Part shown: positions 1 through 7,952 of the stretch, in pieces | How the letters are laid out: every line of letters begins with the position of its first letter | Numbering within the stretch: the first letter of the stretch is position 1 | Source of the DNA: an uncultured Oscillospiraceae bacterium | GTDB lineage: Bacteria; Bacillota; Clostridia; Oscillospirales; Oscillospiraceae | Reading direction: 5' to 3' | NCBI GenBank assembly: GCA_910584395.1 | Contig: CAJUAS010000006.1 | Location: 1 to 54,563 of the forward strand | Length of the DNA stretch: 54,563 nucleotides | Made by a program: the position numbers and the translations under genes | Notes under the pieces: generated by a model | What the model was told of the DNA's origin: nothing | What the model saw: only the letters and a program-made list of their open reading frames with translations | The model's database searches: none

Positions 1-2053
1 CCTCGTCAAAGAGGATGACCGAGTAGGGCTGCCGCCGCACCGCCTCGGTGAGCTGTCCCCCTTCCTCGTAACCCACATATCCGGGAGGCGCGCCAATAAG
101 ACGGGAGACGGAAAACTTCTCCATATACTCGCTCATGTCGATGCGAACCATGTTCTTCTCGCTGTCAAAGAGCGCCCCCGCCAGCGTTTTGGCAAGCTCC
201 GTCTTGCCCACCCCTGTCGGGCCGAGGAACAGGAACGAGCCAATGGGCTTATCCGGGTCGGCGATGCCCGCGCGGGAACGCAGGATCGCCTCGCTCACCA
301 GCCGTACCGCGTCGTCCTGACCCACGACCCGCTCATGGAGGATATCCTCCAAGTGCAGGAGCTTCTCCCGCTCCCCTTCCATGAGCCGGGCCACAGGGAT
401 GCCCGTCCACCGCTCCACGATGCGGGCGATTTCCTCCTCGGTGACCTTGTCCCGCAGCAAGGACGCGGCCTTGCCCTCATTGGCGGTCTCCTCGCTCTGC
501 TCCAGCTCCTTTTGCAGCGCCGGGATCTTGCCGTATTTCAGCTCCGCCGCCTTTTCCAGATCGTACTCCCGCTGGGCCTTTTCCAGCGCGGCGTTGGCCT
601 CGTCCAGATCGCTCCGCAGCTTCTGCACCCGGCCGATGGCATTCTTTTCGTTCTCCCATTGGGCCTTTTTGGCGGAAAATTCCTCCCGCGCCTCCGCCAG
701 CTCCTTTTGCAGCTCAGCCAAGCGGCTCTGGGACAGCTTATCCGTCTCCTTTTTCAGCGCCGCCTCCTCGATCTCCCACTGGACGATGCGCCGGGAGATC
801 ACGTCCAGCTCGGTGGGCATGGAGTCCATCTCGGTGCGGATCAACGCGCAGGCCTCGTCAATGAGGTCGATGGCCTTGTCGGGTAAAAAGCGGTCGGTGA
901 TATAGCGGTTGGAGAGGGTGGCCGCGGCGATGATGGCGGGGTCGGTGATCTTCACCCCGTGGTAGACCTCATAGCGCTCCTTCAGCCCGCGCAAAATGGC
1001 GATGGCGTCCTCCACGGTCGGCTCGGCCACCAAAACGGGCTGGAATCGCCGCTCCAAGGCCGCATCCTTCTCGATATACTGGCGGTATTCGTTGAGGGTA
1101 GTCGCCCCGATGCAGTGCAGCTCCCCTCGGGCCAGCATGGGCTTCAAGAGGTTGCCCGCGTCCATGCTCCCCTCGGTCTTGCCCGCGCCCACGATGGTGT
1201 GCAGCTCGTCGATGAAGAGCAAAATGCGCCCCTCCGACTTCTTTACCTCGTTCAAAACAGCCTTGAGCCGCTCCTCAAACTCGCCCCGGTACTTCGCCCC
1301 GGCGATGAGCGCGCCCATGTCCAGAGAAAACACCGTCTTGTCCCGGAGGGACGCGGGCACGTCCCCCTTCACGATGCGCTGGGCCAAGCCCTCGGCGATG
1401 GCGGTCTTGCCCACCCCCGGCTCGCCGATCAAAACGGGGTTGTTTTTGGATTTCCGGGACAGGATGCGGATGACGTTGCGGATCTCGTCGTCCCGCCCAA
1501 TGACGGGGTCAAGCTGGTTTTTACGCGCCCGATCCACCAGATCCGTGCCGTACTTTTTCAATGCGTCGTAGGTGTCCTCCGGGTTGTCCGAGGTCACCCG
1601 CTGGTTGCCCCGCAGGGCCGCCAACGCCTGCATGACCTTCTCCTTCTCCACCCCGTAGGTGTGGAAAAGCTCCTTCACGCCCCCCTCGGCAGTCTCCAAC
1701 AAGCCAAGGAGCAAATGCTCCACCGACACGAACTCGTCCTTCATGCTCCCGGCGGTCTTTTCCGCCGCGTTGAGGGCCTTGTCCGCCCCTTGGGAAACAT
1801 ATACCTTGTCCGCCTCCCGGCCTCCGCCGGACACCTTGGGCAGCTTTTCCACCTCTGCCTTGACAGCGGCCCGGAAGGACTCCACCGTCAGCCCCATATT
1901 GGTGAGCAGTTGGGGCACAAAGCCGCCCTCCTGTTCCACCAGAGCCAGCAGCAAATGGCTCTGCTCGATCTGGGGATTGCCGTACTCCGTACTCAATTTC
2001 TGCGCGCCTTGCAGCGCCTCCATGGATTTCTGGGTCAACTTTTGGGTATTCAT
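1..2053 (-). CDS. clpB: ATP-dependent disaggregase ClpB (3' end cut by window edge)
   Basis: This is a Hsp100 AAA+ chaperone that extracts polypeptides from aggregates with DnaK. The visible 684 codons start MNTQKLTQKSMEALQ, cover the N domain (to about residue 150), the first AAA+ domain with Walker A GEPGVGKT near residue 208 and LLFIDELHT, the coiled-coil middle domain (about 400-520, rich in E/K/Q/A), and the second AAA+ domain with GPTGVGKT near residue 608. The frame stays open to base 1, so the last part of domain 2 is outside the window. The start at 2053 follows a strong GGAGGG site. The middle domain separates it from ClpC. A perfect CIRCE operator lies 74 bases upstream, as expected for an HrcA-controlled heat-shock gene. 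Confidence 0.97.
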   Translation of the reverse strand, partial: MNTQKLTQKSMEALQGAQKLSTEYGNPQIEQSHLLLALVEQEGGFVPQLLTNMGLTVESFRAAVKAEVEKLPKVSGGGREADKVYVSQGADKALNAAEKTAGSMKDEFVSVEHLLLGLLETAEGGVKELFHTYGVEKEKVMQALAALRGNQRVTSDNPEDTYDALKKYGTDLVDRARKNQLDPVIGRDDEIRNVIRILSRKSKNNPVLIGEPGVGKTAIAEGLAQRIVKGDVPASLRDKTVFSLDMGALIAGAKYRGEFEERLKAVLNEVKKSEGRILLFIDELHTIVGAGKTEGSMDAGNLLKPMLARGELHCIGATTLNEYRQYIEKDAALERRFQPVLVAEPTVEDAIAILRGLKERYEVYHGVKITDPAIIAAATLSNRYITDRFLPDKAIDLIDEACALIRTEMDSMPTELDVISRRIVQWEIEEAALKKETDKLSQSRLAELQKELAEAREEFSAKKAQWENEKNAIGRVQKLRSDLDEANAALEKAQREYDLEKAAELKYGKIPALQKELEQSEETANEGKAASLLRDKVTEEEIARIVERWTGIPVARLMEGEREKLLHLEDILHERVVGQDDAVRLVSEAILRSRAGIADPDKPIGSFLFLGPTGVGKTELAKTLAGALFDSEKNMVRIDMSEYMEKFSVSRLIGAPPGYVGYEEGGQLTEAVRRQPYSVILFDE

Positions 2054-2126
2054 GGTCTGACCCTCCTTTCATTTTCCTTTAGTATAGTGCGTCCCACAGC
2101 AAAAAACATGAACGCATTGTAAACAA

Positions 2127-2153
2127 TTAGCACTCCCGCAAAGAGAGTGCTAA
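2127..2153 (-). promoter_or_regulatory. CIRCE operator (HrcA binding site)
   Basis: TTAGCACTC, a 9-base spacer, then GAGTGCTAA: both half-sites match the CIRCE consensus exactly. HrcA is known to bind CIRCE and repress heat-shock genes in Firmicutes. It sits upstream of clpB (minus strand), 74 bases from its start; the plus-strand aminotransferase begins about 110 bases away on the other side and has its own promoter (2206-2234), so clpB is the likelier target. Confidence 0.93.
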
Positions 2154-2205
2154 CCCGTCGTCTGTTTGCGTGCGATGGGATATGGCGTCTCTTGCGGGGG
2201 CGGTC

Positions 2206-2234
2206 TTGCCATCCGCCTCCAAAAGGGATATACT
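2206..2234 (+). promoter_or_regulatory. Vegetative promoter of the aminotransferase gene
   Basis: TTGCCA (2206-2211), 17-base spacer, TATACT (2229-2234), placed 33 bases before the aminotransferase start. The spacing is exactly that of a sigma-A promoter. Confidence 0.7.
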
Positions 2235-2266
2235 ATACCAAATCCAACCGCAAGGAAGTGACCGCT

Positions 2267-3457
2267 ATGCTCTCCCAACGCTGTTACGATTTGGGCACGG
2301 CCCGCTCGGTGATCCGGGAGCTGTTTGAACACGGCAAGCTCCGCGCCGCCGAGGTGGGTGCGGACAACGTGTTCGACTTCTCCATCGGCAACCCCTCCGT
2401 TCCCCCTCCCCCTGCGGTGGAGGAGACCTTGGAGCGGCTGCTGGCCACCGTCGATCCTCTTACCCTCCACGGCTACACCTCCGCCCAAGGGGACTTCGCA
2501 GTGCGGGAGCAGCTTGCCGCCAGCCTTTCCCGGCGGTTCGGCCACCGATACGACGCGTCCCAGCTCTACCTCACTGTGGGCGCGGCGGCGGCGCTGTGCT
2601 GTGTGTTCCACGCCCTCACCCTCCCCGGCGACGAGTATATCCTCTTCGCCCCCTATTTCCCCGAATACAAGGTATTTCTCGAAGGCGCGGGGGCGAAGGT
2701 GAACATTTTGCCCCCAAAATATCCCGACTTCCAGATCGACCTCGCCGCGCTGGACGCCGCCCTGACTCCCCATACCAAGGGCGTGCTCATCAATTCCCCC
2801 AACAACCCCTCCGGGGCGGTCTATACCGCCGATACCCTTGCCGCGCTGGGGCAATTGCTCGCCCGGAGGTCGCAGGAATACGGCCACCCCATCTACCTGA
2901 TCTCCGACGAGCCTTACCGGGAGATCGTCTTCGGCGGCGTCTCCTCTCCGTGGGCGCCGGACTTTTACCCCGACACCATCGTCTGCTATTCCTACAGCAA
3001 GTCCCTCTCCCTCCCCGGCGAGCGCATCGGCTATGTTCTGGTCGGCCGGTCGGTGGCCGACGGCGAACGGGTCTACGCGGCCGTGGCCGGGGCGGGCCGC
3101 ACGCTGGGCTATGTGAACGCCCCCTCCCTGTTCCAGCGGGTGGCCGCAGAGTGCGACGGCCTGTGTGCCGACACCTCCGTTTATGCCCAAAACCGCGAAC
3201 TGCTCACCGCCGAGCTGGGCAAGTTAGGCTACGACACCTCCCACCCGCCTCAGGGTACGTTTTACTATTTCCTGCCCACCTTAGAGTCGGACGACGTGGC
3301 GTTCTGCGAAAAGGCCAAGGCTCTGGATCTCCTTCTTGTGCCCGGTTCAGGCTTCGGCGCAGCCGGGTACGCCCGGCTGTCCTTTTGCGTTCCTACGGAG
3401 CGCATTTTGCGCGCCATCCCCGTCTTTGCCGCGCTGTCCAAACAATACGGGAGGTAA
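2267..3457 (+). CDS. PLP-dependent class I/II aminotransferase
   Basis: A 396-residue fold-type I aminotransferase of the aspartate aminotransferase superfamily. Visible landmarks are the substrate-side NSPNNPSGAVY loop, SDEPYREIVF with the PLP-ring aspartate, and SYSKSLSLPGERIGY with the Schiff-base lysine near residue 245, followed by the phosphate-binding arginine. The start at 2267 is chosen because AAGGAAG stands in front and the conserved N-terminus (MLSQRCYDLG) begins there; the frame is open further upstream but into the promoter. Substrate cannot be read from sequence: alanine, aspartate or aromatic amino acids are all possible. A DUF2461 gene follows 5 bases downstream and is probably co-transcribed. 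Confidence 0.9.
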   Translation: MLSQRCYDLGTARSVIRELFEHGKLRAAEVGADNVFDFSIGNPSVPPPPAVEETLERLLATVDPLTLHGYTSAQGDFAVREQLAASLSRRFGHRYDASQLYLTVGAAAALCCVFHALTLPGDEYILFAPYFPEYKVFLEGAGAKVNILPPKYPDFQIDLAALDAALTPHTKGVLINSPNNPSGAVYTADTLAALGQLLARRSQEYGHPIYLISDEPYREIVFGGVSSPWAPDFYPDTIVCYSYSKSLSLPGERIGYVLVGRSVADGERVYAAVAGAGRTLGYVNAPSLFQRVAAECDGLCADTSVYAQNRELLTAELGKLGYDTSHPPQGTFYYFLPTLESDDVAFCEKAKALDLLLVPGSGFGAAGYARLSFCVPTERILRAIPVFAALSKQYGR

Positions 3458-3462
3458 TTTCT

Positions 3463-4149
3463 ATGTCTTTTGAAGGTTTTTCCGAAGCGACCATCGACTT
3501 TCTCTACGGCATTTTTCTGCAAAACGAACGGCTGTGGTTCGAGGCCCACAAGGAGGACTACAAGACCCATCTCCAGCGGCCCATGAAGGCTCTGGCGGAC
3601 GAGGTCTATGACCGTCTGACCGGCCTTTACCCCAACAAGGATCTGATCTGCCGGGTGACCCGCATCTACCGGGACGCCCGCCGCTGCCGGGGCGTCAATT
3701 TTTATAAGGAGAGCCTCTGGTTCACCATCCAGCCCCCCGCGGAGCTGGGAGAGGATTACCCCTGCTTTTGGTTTGAGCTGTGCCGGGAGAGCTGGAGCTG
3801 CGGCATGGGCTTTTGGATGCCCTCCGCCGCCACCATGGCCCGCCACCGCGCCCTCATTGAGACCGCGCCCCAGAAGCTGGGCAAGCTCAACGCCCGGCTG
3901 CTGGCCCAGCAGGAGTTCTCCCTCCAAGGGGAGCGCTACGCCCGCCTGAAAACCGGCGCGCCCCCCGATTTGGCCGGGTGGTACAACATGAAAAATTTTT
4001 CCATCATACACGAAAGCGGCGACGTGACCGAGACCTTTGACGGCCCTGCTCTGGCGGAACGGCTGGTCAGCGGGTTTTCCTTCCTCATGCCCTACTACGA
4101 CTATTTTTATCCCCTTTCCCAAGTGGGCCAGCCCAAGTCTCTGCCCTAA
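3463..4149 (+). CDS. DUF2461 domain protein
   Basis: A 228-residue protein matching the DUF2461 (TIGR02453) family along its length: the N-terminal LYGIFLQNERLWFEAHKEDY stretch, the central RIYRDARR and NFYKESLWF segments, and the SCGMGFWMP region are the family's usual landmarks. Biochemical function is unknown. The start at 3463 follows GGGAGG with good spacing and lies only 5 bases behind the aminotransferase stop, so the two are almost certainly one transcript. No signal peptide or membrane segment is seen, so the protein is cytoplasmic. Confidence 0.85.
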   Translation: MSFEGFSEATIDFLYGIFLQNERLWFEAHKEDYKTHLQRPMKALADEVYDRLTGLYPNKDLICRVTRIYRDARRCRGVNFYKESLWFTIQPPAELGEDYPCFWFELCRESWSCGMGFWMPSAATMARHRALIETAPQKLGKLNARLLAQQEFSLQGERYARLKTGAPPDLAGWYNMKNFSIIHESGDVTETFDGPALAERLVSGFSFLMPYYDYFYPLSQVGQPKSLP

Positions 4150-4217
4150 ACTTCCAGTGTTTTTCCCTCCCCGCCGGGTACACTACCCTGTGACTTCAAC
4201 GTTCAGGAGGTGGCCTC

Positions 4218-4964
4218 ATGGCGGCGCGGCATTGGAACTGGTTTTGGCTCGGCGTGGCGGCGTTTTGCGCCGTTGTCGCCGTCGTTTTTCTGCTGCGCCC
4301 CCAAGAGCCGCTCAAGGTGGCTCAGGCGGACAGCCCCGTGGAGCTGATCGAGCCGCAGCCCAAGCTGTTGGCTCTTACCTTTGACGACGGCCCCCGCCGC
4401 TCCACCACCTCCAAGCTATTGGAGGGCTTGGATCAGCGGGGCGTTCCGGCCACCTTTTTTCTCATCGGCAAGCAGATCGAGGGCAACGAGGATCTGATCC
4501 GCCAAATGGCGGACAGCGGCCACCAGATCGGCATCCACACCTTCGATCATGTGGAGCTTCACAACCTCTCTCCCGCCGACATCCACCGCCAGCTCGACCC
4601 CACCCGCGCCGCCCTGCGCGCCATCTTGGGCGACCGGGAGTTTCTCCTCCGTCCCCCATACGGTTTCTTGGACGACACCCTGCTCCAGCAGGCCGACTCC
4701 CCTATCATTCTCTGGTCTGTCGATCCGGAGGACTGGCACAACCGGGATGTGCAGCGGGAGGTGGCCCACATCGTCTCCCACGTTCAGGACGGCGACATCA
4801 TTCTCATGCACGACATTTTTGCCGAGAGCGTCGACGCCGCCCTTCAGGTGGTAGACCAGCTCCATCAGGCGGGTTACGTCTTTGTCACCGTGGACGATCT
4901 GCTCCTCGCCCGAAACATCACGCCGAAAAACGGAGAAATCTACCGTCACGCCTATCCCGATTGA
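4218..4964 (+). CDS. Polysaccharide deacetylase (NodB/CE4 family), membrane anchored
   Basis: A 248-residue protein with an N-terminal membrane anchor (residues about 8-26) and an extracytoplasmic NodB homology domain. The CE4 motifs are in place: TFDDGP with the catalytic and metal aspartates (D56, D57), HTFDH with the two metal-binding histidines (H107, H111), RPPYGF (about 145-150), and the late LMHD histidine motif. Such enzymes remove N-acetyl groups from peptidoglycan or other GlcNAc polymers, giving lysozyme resistance or acting on spore cortex. Which substrate applies here cannot be told. AGGAGG precedes the start. It is 68 bases behind the DUF2461 gene, with no convincing terminator between. 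Confidence 0.9.
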   Translation: MAARHWNWFWLGVAAFCAVVAVVFLLRPQEPLKVAQADSPVELIEPQPKLLALTFDDGPRRSTTSKLLEGLDQRGVPATFFLIGKQIEGNEDLIRQMADSGHQIGIHTFDHVELHNLSPADIHRQLDPTRAALRAILGDREFLLRPPYGFLDDTLLQQADSPIILWSVDPEDWHNRDVQREVAHIVSHVQDGDIILMHDIFAESVDAALQVVDQLHQAGYVFVTVDDLLLARNITPKNGEIYRHAYPD

Positions 4965-5036
4965 TCCCTTTTCCTATTTTTCTGCATTCCAAGGACGATA
5001 TATCCCCTCAATACAAAAATTTTCTTCCAAATTCCC

Positions 5037-5065
5037 TTGCATTTTTATAAAAATAGTGGTATGCT
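5037..5065 (+). promoter_or_regulatory. Promoter of the CarD-family gene
   Basis: TTGCAT (5037-5042), 17-base spacer, TATGCT (5060-5065), in an AT-rich gap that contrasts with the GC-rich neighbours. Confidence 0.6.
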
Positions 5066-5104
5066 AATTTTTGGAAGAGAATGGACGAAAGGGGGAGCAG
5101 GCGG

Positions 5105-5584
5105 ATGTTTCAGCCGGGAGATAAGATCGCGCATCCCATGCACGGTGCGGGCGTCGTAGACTCCATCGTCACCAAAAAGGTCAACGGCGTGAAGCGGGAC
5201 TACTACATCCTCAAGCTCCCTGTGGGCGGCATGGTGGTTATGATCCCCACCACCACCTCCGAAACCATCGGGGTGCGCGCCGTGATCGACGCCAAGCAGG
5301 CCGACCGTGTCATCGCCGCCATCCCCTCTATGGAGATCGACACCACCCCCGGCTGGAATCAGCGCTACCGGGAAAACATGACCCGCATCAAAAGCGGCGA
5401 CCTGCTGGAGGTGGCCCAAGTGGTGAAAAGCCTGACCCGCCGGGACAACGCCCGGGGGCTTTCCACCGGGGAGCGCAAAATGCTCCACACCGCCCGCCAG
5501 ATCTTGATCTCCGAGCTGGTGATGTCCCAGAGCGTTACCTATGAAGAAATGGAGCAGCGGATCAACGCCGCGTTGGCTCAGTAA
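5105..5584 (+). CDS. CarD/CdnL-family transcription regulator
   Basis: A 159-residue protein beginning MFQPGDKIAHPMHGAGVV, the typical start of the CarD/TRCF-RID domain that binds the RNA polymerase beta subunit, followed by an all-helical C-terminal domain (about 60-159) that contacts promoter DNA. CarD proteins stabilise open complexes and tune rRNA and housekeeping transcription. ATG 5105 has GGGGGAG seven bases upstream; an in-frame ATG at 5081 would add eight residues not typical of the family. Its own promoter and a strong terminator flank it, so it can be made alone, with some read-through likely into ispD. Confidence 0.9.
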   Translation: MFQPGDKIAHPMHGAGVVDSIVTKKVNGVKRDYYILKLPVGGMVVMIPTTTSETIGVRAVIDAKQADRVIAAIPSMEIDTTPGWNQRYRENMTRIKSGDLLEVAQVVKSLTRRDNARGLSTGERKMLHTARQILISELVMSQSVTYEEMEQRINAALAQ

Positions 5585-5591
5585 ATACCTG

Positions 5592-5618
5592 AAAAAGGAG
5601 CCCGGCGGCTCCTTTTTT
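5592..5618 (+). terminator. Intrinsic terminator after the CarD-family gene
   Basis: Stem GGAGCC/GGCTCC (extended by A/T pairs), 4-base loop, then TTTTTT. It lies between the CarD-family gene and ispD; since no clear ispD promoter was seen, partial read-through may supply ispD. Confidence 0.85.
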
Positions 5619-5639
5619 CAAGCATTCAGGAGGTAGCCT

Positions 5640-6371
5640 ATGTCTTTTTTTGACCTGTTCCGCCGAAAGGCCAAGCTCGTCCCCGCGCCCCGCTGCGGCT
5701 GCATCGTCGCCGCCGCCGGCAGCTCCAAGCGTATGGGCGGTATCGACAAGCTGTTTGCCAGCGTGGACGGTATTCCCGTGCTGGTTCGCACCCTTCAGGC
5801 CCTCTCCGCCAGCCCCTACATCAGCGAGATCACCGTGGTCACCCGTCAGGAGAAGCTGCTGGAGGTGGGCGCGCTGTGCCGGGGGGCGTGCCTGCCCAAG
5901 GTCACGCAGGTCATCGTGGGCGGAGACAGCCGTCTGGAGTCTGTTTACAAGGGGGTCAACCAGCTCTCCGAGAAGGTCAAGCTCATTGCCGTCCACGACG
6001 CGGCCCGGTGTCTCATCCCCCAAAAGGTCATCGACGCCGCCGTCCTCACCGCCGCCCGGTGCGGCGCAGCCGTCCCCGCGGTAGAGGTCAAGGACACCAT
6101 CAAGGAATTTGACGGGGAATTTGTCACCGCCACCCCCGACCGCGCCGCCCTCCGGGCCGTCCAGACTCCCCAGATCTTCCGAGCCGAGCTTTTGCGCGCG
6201 GCGCTGCAGAAAGCGATGGAGGACCACTGGGAGGTCACCGACGACTCCTCCGCCGTAGAGCGGCTGGGCGCGACTGTGCCCCTCACCCCCGGCGACGAGC
6301 GCAACATCAAGATCACCACCCCCATTGATCTGGCGGTGGCGGAAGCCATTTTGCGGGAGGACACGCCATGA
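5640..6371 (+). CDS. ispD: 2-C-methyl-D-erythritol 4-phosphate cytidylyltransferase
   Basis: IspD joins CTP and MEP to give CDP-methylerythritol in the non-mevalonate isoprenoid pathway. The 243-residue product shows the nucleotide-binding AAAGSSKRMGG loop with the following lysine (DKLF), the VHDAARCLI motif, and the C-terminal TPQIF and DDSS segments of the family. AGGAGG precedes the start. It begins with a short non-family lead (about 17 residues), a little longer than usual. The stop overlaps the ispF start by four bases, so translation is coupled to the enzyme two steps later in the same pathway. Confidence 0.95.
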   Translation: MSFFDLFRRKAKLVPAPRCGCIVAAAGSSKRMGGIDKLFASVDGIPVLVRTLQALSASPYISEITVVTRQEKLLEVGALCRGACLPKVTQVIVGGDSRLESVYKGVNQLSEKVKLIAVHDAARCLIPQKVIDAAVLTAARCGAAVPAVEVKDTIKEFDGEFVTATPDRAALRAVQTPQIFRAELLRAALQKAMEDHWEVTDDSSAVERLGATVPLTPGDERNIKITTPIDLAVAEAILREDTP

Positions 6372-6847
6372 GGATCGGCCACGGCTATGACGTACATAAG
6401 TTGGCGGAGGGCCGCCGTCTCATTTTGGGCGGCGTGGACATCCCCCACGAGAAGGGCCTTTTGGGCCACTCCGACGCGGACGTACTCACCCACGCGGTGA
6501 TGGATGCGCTTTTCGGTGCACTGGCGTTGGGGGACATCGGGCAGCACTTTCCCGACACCGACCCCAAATATTCCGGCGCGGACAGCTTGCAATTGCTGCG
6601 TCATGTGATAGAATTGATCCAGTCCCACGGCTGCCGGGTGGGCAACGTGGACGCCACCATTCTGGCCCAAGCCCCCAAGCTCGCTCCCCACATCCCCGCC
6701 ATGCGGGAAAATCTGGCCCGGGCCATGGGCGTGGAGCTGTCGCAGGTCAGCGTCAAGGCCACCACCGAGGAGGGGCTGGGCTTCACCGGGCAAAAGGAAG
6801 GCATCGCCTCTCACGCGGTTGCCTTGTTGCTTGAAAATCCTTCGTAA
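6368..6847 (+). CDS. ispF: 2-C-methyl-D-erythritol 2,4-cyclodiphosphate synthase
   Basis: IspF cyclises CDP-ME 2-phosphate to MEcPP. The 159 residues are full family length, with GHGYDVHKL (zinc ligands Asp and His near the N-terminus), GHSDADVLTHA (third zinc ligand and active-site Asp), and the late KATTEEGLGFTG segment. ATGA overlap with ispD. The next gene, a dipeptide epimerase, starts 15 bases on and shares the transcript although it is not an isoprenoid gene. Confidence 0.96.
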   Translation: MRIGHGYDVHKLAEGRRLILGGVDIPHEKGLLGHSDADVLTHAVMDALFGALALGDIGQHFPDTDPKYSGADSLQLLRHVIELIQSHGCRVGNVDATILAQAPKLAPHIPAMRENLARAMGVELSQVSVKATTEEGLGFTGQKEGIASHAVALLLENPS

Positions 6848-6862
6848 AGGAGCTGCACATAC

Positions 6863-7936
6863 ATGAAGATCACCAACATCAAGATCGACCGGGTCAAAGT
6901 CCCTCTCACCGAACCCTTCCGTATCTCCCTCGGCGTCATCACCCACGCTGAGAGCGCGGTGGTGACCGTGGAGACCGACGAGGGCCTTGTAGGCTACGGC
7001 GAGGGCGCGCCCGGCGTGTTCGTCTCCGGGGAGAATCTCCCCGGCACAGCAGCCTCCATTGAGCTGATGGCCCGCGACCTCATCGGGGTCGATCCCACCG
7101 ATTTGGAAAAGGTCTACTGGATCATGGACAAGGCCACCGCCCACGCCCACTGCGCCAAGACCGCCATCGACATCGCCTGCCACGACCTGCTGGGCAAAAA
7201 GGCGGGGCTGCCGGTCTACAAGCTGCTGGGCGGTCTGACCAACACCATGGAGACCGACGTGACCATCCCCATCAATCCGCCCGACTACATGGCCCAAAAG
7301 GCCAAGGAGCGGGTGGCTCAGGGCTTTGACGTGCTGAAGGTGAAAATGGGGGTGGACGAGGCCTCCGATCTGGCCCGGATGAAGGCCATTCGGGAAGCTG
7401 CCGGGAGTGGCGTGAAGATCCGGGTGGATGCCAATCAGGCGTGGACTGCCAAAGAGGCCCTCAACATGATCGCCAAGCTGGACGAGTACGATCTGGAGCT
7501 GGTGGAGCAGCCGGTAAAGGCCGACGATCTGGAGGGCCTTGCAGAGGTCACCCGTGCCAGCCGCGTGCCCATCATGTCCGACGAGTCCTGCTTCACCGCC
7601 AAGGACGCGCTGAAGCTCATTCGCGGCCACTGCGTGGACATCGTGAACATCAAGCTGATGAAGTGCGGCGGGCTGCGGGAGGCCCAGAAGATCAACGCCA
7701 TCTGCGAGGCCGCAGGGGTCACCGTGATGCTGGGCTGCATGGCGGAGGAGACCAACATCGGCATCACCGCCGCCGCCTCGCTGGGCGCAGCCCTCAAGAA
7801 CATCACCCGCGCCGATCTGGACGCCACCTTCTCCCTTGCCGACCTGCCCTTTCAGGGCGGCGTAGGCCGTGAGGTGGGCAAGCTGCTCACCCTCCCTGAA
7901 GAACCGGGCTTCGGCTTCAAAGGTCTGAGGGCATAA
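6863..7936 (+). CDS. Dipeptide epimerase (enolase superfamily)
   Basis: A 357-residue enolase-superfamily enzyme of the muconate-lactonising subgroup. Catalytic features are visible in order: KVKMG (the KxK base pair), IRVDANQAW (metal Asp), LVEQP (metal Glu), IMSDES (metal Asp), and VNIKLMK with the second-face lysine. This pattern, with the GCMAEE loop near the end, fits the L-Ala-D/L-Glu epimerases that convert murein-derived dipeptides to a usable form; other dipeptide specificities cannot be excluded. AAGGAG precedes the start. It lies between ispF and a transglutaminase-like gene 16 bases downstream, the latter also plausible in wall-peptide metabolism. Confidence 0.88.
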   Translation: MKITNIKIDRVKVPLTEPFRISLGVITHAESAVVTVETDEGLVGYGEGAPGVFVSGENLPGTAASIELMARDLIGVDPTDLEKVYWIMDKATAHAHCAKTAIDIACHDLLGKKAGLPVYKLLGGLTNTMETDVTIPINPPDYMAQKAKERVAQGFDVLKVKMGVDEASDLARMKAIREAAGSGVKIRVDANQAWTAKEALNMIAKLDEYDLELVEQPVKADDLEGLAEVTRASRVPIMSDESCFTAKDALKLIRGHCVDIVNIKLMKCGGLREAQKINAICEAAGVTVMLGCMAEETNIGITAAASLGAALKNITRADLDATFSLADLPFQGGVGREVGKLLTLPEEPGFGFKGLRA

Positions 7937-7952
7937 TATAGGAGGCAACGCC

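Noticed and set aside
959..2122. A 387-codon plus-strand frame opposite clpB
   Set aside because: clpB is certain on the other strand; no motif or start signal here.
2267..3457. HrcA/CIRCE control of the aminotransferase
   Set aside because: The gene has its own well-formed promoter about 50 bases beyond the operator, and clpB is the established type of CIRCE target.
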